From positions 1 through 64,000 of the forward strand of contig JAEUHR010000025.1 of assembly GCA_016794425.1 (NCBI GenBank): a stretch of DNA of 64,000 bases, written 5' to 3'. Shown in pieces: positions 57,632-64,000 of the stretch (the first letter of the stretch is position 1; every line of letters starts with the position of its first letter). This DNA is from Planctomycetota bacterium. GTDB lineage: Bacteria > Planctomycetota > UBA1135 > UBA2386. Made by a program: the position numbers and the translations under genes. The notes below the pieces were generated by a model. It did not search any database, was not told the DNA's origin, and saw only the letters and a program-made list of their open reading frames with translations.

Positions 57632-58780
57632 GTGCGAACCACGATCGTGCTGGGCTCGTTCCTGCTCGCGGCCTGTGCTGCCACCGTCGCGACGTCGGTC
57701 GGTGGTGCTGCGGCTGCCGGCGACACGGCCGCGCTGCGCGCCGCCTACCGACGTCCGGTCGCCGAATGGCCGCCGGCGACGCTCGACACCGGCGTCGCGT
57801 TCGTCGAACTCGGGTCGCTGCCGAAGCCTCCGGCTGCGACCGACCCGAAGGACCTCGCCGCGATCGAGCTCGGCAAGCTGCTGTTCTTCGACCCGCGGTT
57901 GTCGGGCAGCGGCCAGATGGCGTGCGCGAGCTGCCACGATCCGGATCTCGCCTGGGCCGACGGCCGCACGACCAGTTTCGGCCACGGCCGCAAGGTCCTG
58001 CGCCGCAATGCGCCGACGGTGCTGAACGCGGCCTACGCCCCGCACCTGTTCTGGGACGGGCGCGCGGCGTCGCTCGGCGATCAGGCGCTCGCCGTGTTCG
58101 AGAACGCCGACGAGATGCACAGCGGCGGCGACGCGGTCGTGCGCACGCTGGCCTCGAGCCGCGGCTACCGCGAGCGCTTCCGCGCCGCGTTCGGCGACGA
58201 CGAGCCGACGCTGGAGCGCGCGCTGGCGGCGCTGGCTGCGTTCGAGCGCACGCTGGTCAGCGACGGCAGCAGTGCGTTCGACCGGTTCCTGGCCGGCGAC
58301 GACGCGGCGCTCGACGACGCCGCGATGCGAGGCCTGCACCTGTTCCGCACCAAGGCCCGGTGTGCGAACTGCCATCACGGCCCGCTGCTCAGCGACGGTG
58401 GCTTCCACGACCTCGGGCTGTCGTACTACGGTCGCGATCTGCAAGACCTCGGCCGCCACGGCGTCACCGGCCAGCCGGCCGACGTCGGCCGGTTCCGCAC
58501 GCCGTCGTTGCGCAACGTCGCGCGGACCGCGCCCTACATGCACAACGGCCTGTTCGACCTGGCCGGCGTCGTCAACATGTACTCCGCGGGCATGGTGACG
58601 CTGCGGCCGAAGCCGGAGCAGGCGGACGACCCGCTGTTCCCGCACAAGTCGCCGCTGCTGCAGCGCCTCGACCTCGGGCCGGCCGAGAAGCGCGACCTGC
58701 TGGCGTTCCTCGAGGCGCTCAGCGATCGGCGCCGCCGCGTGCGGGCGCCCGAGCTGCCGGCGGTCGGCGACGCGCCCTGA
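57632..58780 (+). CDS. Di-haem cytochrome c peroxidase (CcpA/MauG family)
   Basis: The 382-residue protein has a lipoprotein-like signal (MRTTIVLGSFLLAAC). Two haem c sites are present: CASCH (Cys98, Cys101, His102) and CANCH (Cys244, Cys247, His248). Around them are the family segments ELGKLLFFDPRLSGSGQMAC, RRNAPTVLNAAYAPHLFWDGRA, and FRTPSLRNVARTAPYMHNG near the C-terminus, with the Met of PYMHNG as a likely axial ligand. It fits the bacterial di-haem peroxidase group that reduces hydrogen peroxide in the periplasm using electrons from cytochrome c. With the exported KatG it gives this window two extracytoplasmic peroxide-removing enzymes. Confidence 0.9.
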   Translation: MRTTIVLGSFLLAACAATVATSVGGAAAAGDTAALRAAYRRPVAEWPPATLDTGVAFVELGSLPKPPAATDPKDLAAIELGKLLFFDPRLSGSGQMACASCHDPDLAWADGRTTSFGHGRKVLRRNAPTVLNAAYAPHLFWDGRAASLGDQALAVFENADEMHSGGDAVVRTLASSRGYRERFRAAFGDDEPTLERALAALAAFERTLVSDGSSAFDRFLAGDDAALDDAAMRGLHLFRTKARCANCHHGPLLSDGGFHDLGLSYYGRDLQDLGRHGVTGQPADVGRFRTPSLRNVARTAPYMHNGLFDLAGVVNMYSAGMVTLRPKPEQADDPLFPHKSPLLQRLDLGPAEKRDLLAFLEALSDRRRRVRAPELPAVGDAP

Positions 58781-58783
58781 CCG

Positions 58784-58848
58784 ACTGGTGCCTTGCGTGG
58801 ACCGGGTGGTCCAGGCCACCTGCGCGGGTGGTCCACGCAAGCCATCAG
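58784..58848. repeat. Inverted-repeat element, copy 2, between convergent genes
   Basis: CTTGCGTGGACC (58792-58803) and GGTCCACGCAAG (58830-58841) are perfect 12-bp inverted arms. A small hairpin (GGTGG 58805-58809, CCACC 58816-58820) lies in the loop. The first 18 bp equal those at 51344. It sits between the stop codons of the peroxidase and the DUF1080 gene and may serve both as a terminator. Confidence 0.55.
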
Positions 58849-58887
58849 CGGCTCAGAGGGGCCGCGTCACGAGGCTCTCTCGGCCCC

Positions 58888-59673
58888 TCAGCGCGGCAGC
58901 GGCCGCAGCCAGATGTTGCGGAACCGCACCGGGTTGCCGTGGTCCTGCAGGCGGATCGGGCCACGCTCGCCGTGCGGTTGGTAGCTGGCGACCGCACGGT
59001 GGGCGGTCGCACCGAGGAACGGCTGGTCCTGGTGCACGAGCACGCCGTTGTGGAACACCGTGACGCGCGCCGGTTGCTGCAGCGAGCCGTCGGCGGCGAA
59101 ACGCGGCGCGCGGAACACGATGTCGTAGCTCTGCCATTCGCCGGGCCGGCGGCACGCGTTGACCATCGGCGGCTGCTGGCCGTAGAGCGCGGCGGCCTGG
59201 CCGTCGGCGTAGCTCGGGTTGTCGAACGAGTCGAGGATCTGCACCTCGTAGCGCCCGAAGAAGAACACGCCGCTGTTGCCGCGGCCCTGCGACTCGCCCT
59301 GCACGACGGCCGGCGCCGCCCATTCGACGTGCAGCTGGCAGTCGCCGAACTCGGCGACGGTGGTCAGGTCGCCGGTGCCGTTCACTTCCATGCAGCCGTC
59401 GCGCACGGTCCAGCGCGCCGCGCCGTCGCCGCTGCGCCAGGCGGCGAGGTCGGTGCCGTCGAACAACCGCACCGCGTCGGCCGGGACCGGGGCGGGTTCA
59501 CGCGGTGCCGGCCCCGGATCGACGACCGGCGGCCGCGGCCGCGCGGCGTCGTGCACGCGGAAGCCGTCGGGCAGGCGCGGCGTGTCGGTGTAGCCGGGTT
59601 CCTGCGCGGCCGCGGGCGCGGCCAGCACGGAGGCACAGAGGACGGACGTGAGGCGGGGGCGGAAGGCGTGCAC
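58888..59673 (-). CDS. DUF1080 (3-keto-disaccharide hydrolase-like) secreted protein
   Basis: The 261-residue protein starts at GTG 59673 with a signal peptide (MHAFRPRLTSVLCASVLAAP, cleavage near AAAQ). After a short linker the DUF1080 domain begins at about 70: VRLFDGTDLAAWRSG, RWTVRDGCMEVNGTGDLTT, FGDCQLHVEWAAP, GRGNSGVFFFGRYEVQILDS and GPIRLQDHGNPVRFRNIWLR at the C-terminus. This concanavalin-like sandwich is very common in Planctomycetes. Some members hydrolyse 3-keto-glycosides, and others only bind sugars. The gene lies 35 bp after the kinase gene at 59709 on the same strand and may be co-transcribed with it. Confidence 0.87.
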   Translation of the reverse strand: MHAFRPRLTSVLCASVLAAPAAAQEPGYTDTPRLPDGFRVHDAARPRPPVVDPGPAPREPAPVPADAVRLFDGTDLAAWRSGDGAARWTVRDGCMEVNGTGDLTTVAEFGDCQLHVEWAAPAVVQGESQGRGNSGVFFFGRYEVQILDSFDNPSYADGQAAALYGQQPPMVNACRRPGEWQSYDIVFRAPRFAADGSLQQPARVTVFHNGVLVHQDQPFLGATAHRAVASYQPHGERGPIRLQDHGNPVRFRNIWLRPLPR

Positions 59674-59708
59674 GGCCTCAGCAGAGCGCGGCGCGCCGTC
59701 CGGCGCCA

Positions 59709-62342
59709 CTACCGCTCCGCGAGCCGCTGCAGCCAGTGGTCGAGCTTCGACTGGTCGGCGGCGGCGGCAAACCTGGTCGCGGCTTTGGCCTCGGTGAGCA
59801 GCCGGCGCGCACCGTCGAGGTCGCCGTTCGCGCCCAGCGCGCGCGCCAGCCGGATCCGCGTGTCGATGTCCTTGCCGTTGCGGCGCTGGTCCGCCTCGCG
59901 CGCCGCGGCAAGCACCGCCGGCCCATCGACGATCTTCTGCGCCAGCAGGGTCTCGGCGAGCACGTCGAACCCGCGCGGATCCTCGCCGCCGGCCGCCTGC
60001 GCGCGCCGCGCCGCCGGCAGCGCGAGCTCCGCGAGGCCGAGGTCGAGCGCGGTCCGTGCCACGTTGTACTGGACCACGAACGAGTTCGGCGCGCGTTCGG
60101 CGGCGCGCAGCGAGATCGCGAGCGACTCCTGGCGGCGGCCGACCCGTGCCAGCGCGTCGCCGAGATTGGCCAGGTGGCGCACGTCGTCGCCGTCGATCTC
60201 GACGGCGCGCTGGAACGCCAGTACGGCGCCGTCGACGTCGCCGCGGCGCATGCGCAGGTTGCCGAGGTTGTAGGCCGCCGGCGCGTAGTCGCGCGCCGTC
60301 TCGACCAGTTCGGTGAACAGCGCCTCGGCCTCGTCGATCCGGCCGACGTCGCGCAGCGCCAGCGCGAGCTGGTTCGCGGCCACCGGGTCCTGTGGCCGCA
60401 GCGTCCGCGCGCGCTGCAACGCATCGATCGCCTCGTCGAAGCGCTGGCGTTTGCGCAGCACGTTGCCGAGGTTGGCCCAGTCGACGGAGCGCTGGTCGTC
60501 GAGCGCCAGTGCGGCGCGGTAGTCGGCTTCGGCCCGATCGATGTCGTCGAGCCGTTCGTGGGCGCGCCCACGCGCCGACAGCAGCGCGGCCGCGTAGGTC
60601 GCGTCCGGCGGCAGCGCGGCGATCCACTGCAGCGCTGCCTCGGCGTCGAACTCGGACTGCAGCATCGCCCGCACCCGCAGCGAGGTCGGATCGTCCGGGA
60701 AGTGCGCCGCCAGGATCTGCTCGGCGCGCCGCAGCGCGGTCGGATCGATCGTGCGCAGCGCGGTCATCGCGTAGCGCACCGCCAGGCTCGCATGCATGCG
60801 GTCGGCGAGCAGCATCGCCTGTTCCAGCAGCGGTGCGTTCTGCCGCGCGTGGGTCCGGGTGCGGCGTTCGTGGTCGATCTCGAACGCGAGCATCGCACGC
60901 ACGTACGCGTCGAACGGTTCGCCGGTCGTCGCCCGCAGCTCTGCCGCGGGCGGTGCATCACCGTCGATGGTCCGGCGCACGAGTTCGAGGCACGGTTCGG
61001 GCCGCGGCTGCAGCAGCGCGCGGGCGGCGTCCTTCTGGCCGAGACTGTGTAACAGCGTCGCGCGCGCGAAGTCGACCTCGGGATCGCCGTCGGGCAGCGG
61101 CGCCAGCGTCGCCAGCGCCAGGTCGGCGTGGCCCTCGGTGCGCTCGAACGTCGCGCGCGCGAGCCGCGCGTCGCGATCGCGGCGCTGTTCGTCGGCCTTG
61201 GCGGCGCGGATCCGCGGCGCGTTCGCCCACAGGTAGCCGCCGGTGGCGGCGAGCAGCGGCACGGCGACGCAGGCGAACACCGCCGCGAACGCCCGCCACG
61301 GCTCGCGCCGCGCCCAGCGCAGCAGTCGTTCGCCGGTCGACGGCAGCCGCGCGGTTACCGGGGCGCCGCTCTGCAGCGCGCGCAGGTCCTGCAGCAACGC
61401 CTCGGCCGACGCGTAGCGGCGCGCCGGGTCCTTCTGCAGCGCGCGGTCGACGATCGCCGCGAGGTCGCGTGTCACGCCGTCGATCGTCAGCAGCGACTGC
61501 GGTTCGGTGGCGTGGATCGCGTGCAGCAGCGCCTGCTGCGTCGGCGCCGCGAACGGCCGCACGCCGGCCAGCAGTTCGTACAACACGACGCCGAGCGACC
61601 AGACGTCGGCGCGGCCGTCGACGCGGTCGCCGCGCAGCTGCTCGGGCGCCGCGTAGTCGAGCGTGCCGACGAAACCGCCTTCACGCGTCAGCGACGGCTG
61701 CGCCTCGTCGCGCGCGACGCCGAAGTCGGTCAGCAGCGCGTCGCCGTCGGTGTCGACCAGCACGTTGGCCGGCTTCACGTCGCGGTGCACGAGGCCCGCC
61801 GCGTGCGCGTGCGCGAGCGCCGCGGCCAGCTGTGTCGCCAGCGCGACCGCGCGCGCCGGGGACCGCCAGTCGTCCATGCACGCGTGCAGCGGTCGACCGT
61901 CGACGAACTGCATCGCGAAGAAGTGCCGGCCGCGGTCGCTGCCGAACCCGTGCACCTCGACGATGTGCGGGTGCTGCAGCCGCGCCGCCGCCGCAGCCTC
62001 GCGCCGGAAGCGCGCGATCGCGGCCGGACTGTCGACGAGGCCCGGCGGCAGCACCTTGACCGCGACGCGGCGGTCCAGCGAGCGCTGCCAGGCTTCGTAG
62101 ACGACACCCATGCCGCCGCGGCCGATTTCGCGCACGAGCCGGAAGTCGCCGAGCACGCTTTGGCCGTCGTCGTCGCCGTCGGCGCCCGCGGTGACGCCGC
62201 CGAGCATCGGCGCCAGCACGTCGTGCAGGTCCGGGTGGCGCGACAGCAGCCGTTCGGCCTGTTCGGCAGTGCCGGGCGGTTCGGCCAGGAAGGCCTCGAG
62301 CGCGCGTTCGAGCCGCGAACCGGGTCGCTGCGACTCGGTCAT
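59709..62342 (-). CDS. Membrane Ser/Thr protein kinase with C-terminal TPR domain
   Basis: The 877-residue protein has a kinase domain at about 65-330: GRGGMGVVYEA (glycine loop), VAVKVLPP with Lys96, HRDVKPANVL with Asp188 and DFGVA with Asp206. All catalytic residues are present. A membrane helix follows at about 355-375 (AFAAVFACVAVPLLAATGGY). The remainder is a helical TPR region (for instance WANLGNVLRKRQRFDEAIDA, then YNLGNLRMRRGDVDGAVLAF). Its start ATG 62342 overlaps the stop codon of the sigma gene in an ATGA, so translation is coupled. It is the second ECF-kinase pair of the window. The kinase is upstream of the DUF1080 gene. Confidence 0.9.
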   Translation of the reverse strand: MTESQRPGSRLERALEAFLAEPPGTAEQAERLLSRHPDLHDVLAPMLGGVTAGADGDDDGQSVLGDFRLVREIGRGGMGVVYEAWQRSLDRRVAVKVLPPGLVDSPAAIARFRREAAAAARLQHPHIVEVHGFGSDRGRHFFAMQFVDGRPLHACMDDWRSPARAVALATQLAAALAHAHAAGLVHRDVKPANVLVDTDGDALLTDFGVARDEAQPSLTREGGFVGTLDYAAPEQLRGDRVDGRADVWSLGVVLYELLAGVRPFAAPTQQALLHAIHATEPQSLLTIDGVTRDLAAIVDRALQKDPARRYASAEALLQDLRALQSGAPVTARLPSTGERLLRWARREPWRAFAAVFACVAVPLLAATGGYLWANAPRIRAAKADEQRRDRDARLARATFERTEGHADLALATLAPLPDGDPEVDFARATLLHSLGQKDAARALLQPRPEPCLELVRRTIDGDAPPAAELRATTGEPFDAYVRAMLAFEIDHERRTRTHARQNAPLLEQAMLLADRMHASLAVRYAMTALRTIDPTALRRAEQILAAHFPDDPTSLRVRAMLQSEFDAEAALQWIAALPPDATYAAALLSARGRAHERLDDIDRAEADYRAALALDDQRSVDWANLGNVLRKRQRFDEAIDALQRARTLRPQDPVAANQLALALRDVGRIDEAEALFTELVETARDYAPAAYNLGNLRMRRGDVDGAVLAFQRAVEIDGDDVRHLANLGDALARVGRRQESLAISLRAAERAPNSFVVQYNVARTALDLGLAELALPAARRAQAAGGEDPRGFDVLAETLLAQKIVDGPAVLAAAREADQRRNGKDIDTRIRLARALGANGDLDGARRLLTEAKAATRFAAAADQSKLDHWLQRLAER

Positions 62343-62977
62343 GGGCGCGGCTCCGGCGGCGCGTCCGGCTCGAGCCGGCCGGCGCGCAGCTGCTGCAGCA
62401 GTTCGGCGAGCCGCGCGACCGCGCGCACCCAGCGCATGCGCACCGCGTTCGGCGTCATGCCGAGCTCGGTGCCGATCTCGACGAACGACCGGTCTTCGTA
62501 CTCGCGTGCGACCAGGATCTTGCGGTCCTCGGGCTCCAGCAACTCCAGCGCGAGCCGCACCCAGTCGCGCATCTCGCCGGTCGCGGCGACGCGGCTCGGC
62601 GTCGTGCTGCGCTGCAGTGCGGGGTCGAGCTGCACGACGCTGTCGGTCGGCAGGCCGACCTGGCCGCCGATGTGGCGGCGGCGCGCGCGGAACCAGTCGT
62701 TGCGATCGCGCAGCGTGTTCTCGACCACGCGCGCCAGCAGCGCGCGCAGCTGCGCCGCGTCGGCGACCTGGAAGCGCGGGCCGTCGCGCAGGAAGTCGAG
62801 CAGCGCGTCCTGCAGGTAGTCGTCGCCGGAGGCCCGTTCGCGCAGGAACGGGCCGAGCCGCCGTTCGACGTGTGCCCGCAGCCACGGCAGGTGTGCCTGC
62901 ACCAGGTCCGTCAGTGCCGATGCGTCACCGGCGTGCCAGCGCTGCAGCAGATCGTGGGTCGCGTCGGGCGCGGACAT
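62339..62977 (-). CDS. ECF-type RNA polymerase sigma factor
   Basis: The 212-residue protein has region 2 at about 8-100 (LLQRWHAGDASALTDLVQAH, ASGDDYLQDALLDFLRDG) and region 4 at about 145-205 (LELLEPEDRKILVAREYEDR, then SFVEIGTELGMTPNAVRMRW). The linker between them (HIGGQVGLPTDSVVQLDPAL) is longer than in the sigma factor at 655. The family is that of sigma factors linked to Ser/Thr kinases. Its last codons overlap the kinase start. TAGCAT lies 8 nt upstream of ATG 62977. It should direct transcription of a set of genes not visible here. Confidence 0.88.
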   Translation of the reverse strand: MSAPDATHDLLQRWHAGDASALTDLVQAHLPWLRAHVERRLGPFLRERASGDDYLQDALLDFLRDGPRFQVADAAQLRALLARVVENTLRDRNDWFRARRRHIGGQVGLPTDSVVQLDPALQRSTTPSRVAATGEMRDWVRLALELLEPEDRKILVAREYEDRSFVEIGTELGMTPNAVRMRWVRAVARLAELLQQLRAGRLEPDAPPEPRP

Positions 62978-62985
62978 CAGGGCGC

Positions 62986-62991
62986 ATGCTA
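62986..62991 (-). promoter_or_regulatory. TAGCAT -10 element, leaderless type
   Basis: On the minus strand TAGCAT ends 8 nt before ATG 62977, the start of the sigma-kinase unit. Confidence 0.45.
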
Positions 62992-63132
62992 GCCGCCCGC
63001 GGCGGCACCGATGCCATCGGCGTGCCGAGTGGTCCGGGGCGGGGCCGCGGCAGCGGCGGGACGAGCAGGCGTGCACGGGGACTGCAGCGGCGAAGCGCGG
63101 CGAACCACACGCCGGAACCCGCGGCGGGCGGC

Positions 63133-64000
63133 TCAGCGTGCCCGGAGGCCGTCGAGCCAGGTGAACACGTCGGGCAGCGCGACCTGCACGATCGCCAGGT
63201 GTTCGACGCCGGCGTACGAGCGCCAGGCCACGGTCGCGCCGCGCTGCTGCAGGCGGTCGTGCAGCTGCCGTGCGGCGCCGCCGAGGAAGTCGCGGCTGCC
63301 GGCAGCGACGAAGAACGGCAGGTCGCCGAGCGCGCGGTCGCCCGGATCGCCGCCGCCACCGAGCGCGACGACGCCGGCGAACCGTTCGGGCGCACGTGCG
63401 GCGTTGGCGACCGCCATCGCGGCGCCCATCGAGTGGCCGATCACGAACACGCGCTTCCGGTCGATCGGGTAGCGCGCGGCGAGTGCGTCGACCAGCGCCG
63501 GCAGGTCCGGCACGCCGAGCCCCTGCCGCGGCGCGCAGAGGTAGTGGCCGCGGGCCGCGCACGCGCGCACGATCGCGCCGTCCCCGTAGCCGTCGAAGAA
63601 CAGGTTCTCGCTGCCGCCGGCGCCGTGCAGCGCCAGCACCAGCGCCTGCTCGCCGTCGGCCGGCGGTGGCACCAGCAGCCGCACGACCGTGGTGCCGTCG
63701 CCGGTCGGCACCCGCAGCCAGTGCTGGCCCGGGCGCGCCGGGCCGTGGAACGGCCTGCCCTCGGCGACCGCGGCAGCGAGCGCTTCGGCGTCGGCGAGCA
63801 GGCGGGCGCCCGGCAGCACCGTCTCCTCGCCGCGGCCGCGTGCCATCGTCGGCAGCAGCTTCGCCAGCAGCGCCAGCGAACGGCCGTCGAGGTCGTCGCC
63901 GGCCGCGTCCGCGGCCGCGCGCAGCGCCGCGAGCCGTTCGTCGCGGCGGACCACGACCGAGACGCCGAGCGCGCGGGTGGCCAGCGCCCGGTCGCCGGCG
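63133..64000 (-). CDS. Alpha/beta hydrolase (esterase-like), 5' end outside window
   Basis: The frame is open to the window edge, so the start is missing; the GTG at 63954 lies inside what looks like a normal coding stretch (AGDRALATRALGVSV before it). About 289 residues are visible. An N-terminal helical region of about 100 residues leads into the hydrolase fold: oxyanion turn LALHGAGGSEN, nucleophile elbow GHSMGAA with its Ser, FFVAAGSRDFL with the acid Asp and GVEHLA with the His. The catalytic triad is therefore complete. It resembles feruloyl-esterase or PHB-depolymerase-like enzymes. Substrate unknown. Confidence 0.82.
   Translation of the reverse strand, partial: AGDRALATRALGVSVVVRRDERLAALRAAADAAGDDLDGRSLALLAKLLPTMARGRGEETVLPGARLLADAEALAAAVAEGRPFHGPARPGQHWLRVPTGDGTTVVRLLVPPPADGEQALVLALHGAGGSENLFFDGYGDGAIVRACAARGHYLCAPRQGLGVPDLPALVDALAARYPIDRKRVFVIGHSMGAAMAVANAARAPERFAGVVALGGGGDPGDRALGDLPFFVAAGSRDFLGGAARQLHDRLQQRGATVAWRSYAGVEHLAIVQVALPDVFTWLDGLRAR

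Overview
This 64 kb window is GC-rich throughout (visibly near 70 percent; not computed) and gene-dense. It holds one partial gene at each end and 36 complete genes, plus four decayed remnants: a secreted repeat protein, a Y2 transposase, an ECF sigma factor and an Rpn-type nuclease. Three features point to the phylum Planctomycetota, probably one of its deep or uncultured lineages. First, there are ECF sigma factors of the TIGR02999-like type paired with Ser/Thr kinases that carry TPRs. Second, there are many secreted propeller-like proteins built from repeats of the form 'ARWNG-x-W'. Third, DUF1080, CHAT and di-haem peroxidase families co-occur. The assignment is an inference from gene content. 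No rRNA, tRNA or CRISPR array was seen.

Layout. 1-4742: tail of a secreted protein, a decayed repeat-protein remnant, then an ECF sigma factor and a TPR Ser/Thr kinase. 4743-7241: an IS91-type transposase remnant and a small stress locus in which a DJ-1/PfpI protein and an NADP-binding reductase are divergent from a HxlR regulator. 7242-14544: an exported TPR-CHAT protein with a PDZ-like insert, a truncated ECF sigma factor, a large secreted repeat protein and an Rpn/DUF4351 fragment. 14727-27427: secreted proteins, a PPC-domain lipoprotein, a PGM1-like peptide ligase, a GT-C membrane protein with an EF-hand loop, a second ATP-grasp enzyme and a TauE/SafE transporter. 27676-38203: an SRPBCC-PhyH fusion, DUF3592 and lipoprotein genes, an exported SAM methyltransferase, a second GT-C protein and a secreted protein. 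38329-46305: an ECF sigma factor fused to a membrane segment and a large beta-sandwich region, a hybrid histidine kinase, and a divergent exported KatG. 46324-64000: a DUF3592 protein, a YpfJ-type metallopeptidase, more secreted proteins, a MASE1 hybrid kinase, a di-haem peroxidase, a DUF1080 protein, a translationally coupled sigma/kinase pair and an esterase.

Common themes. The window is dominated by cell-envelope biology. At least seven exported proteins with unlike N-terminal parts appear to share a C-terminal module ending in (S/T)NxLxFxxG or close variants, which could be a sorting or anchoring domain. Signalling is of the one-protein or paired type: two ECF-kinase pairs, two hybrid histidine kinases and one membrane-tethered sigma factor. 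About ten genes have a TAnnnT hexamer 6-8 nt upstream of the start codon and no Shine-Dalgarno sequence, so leaderless transcription looks common. A minority (KatG, the repeat proteins, an FG-GAP protein) have a Shine-Dalgarno sequence, and KatG alone has a near-consensus sigma-70 promoter.
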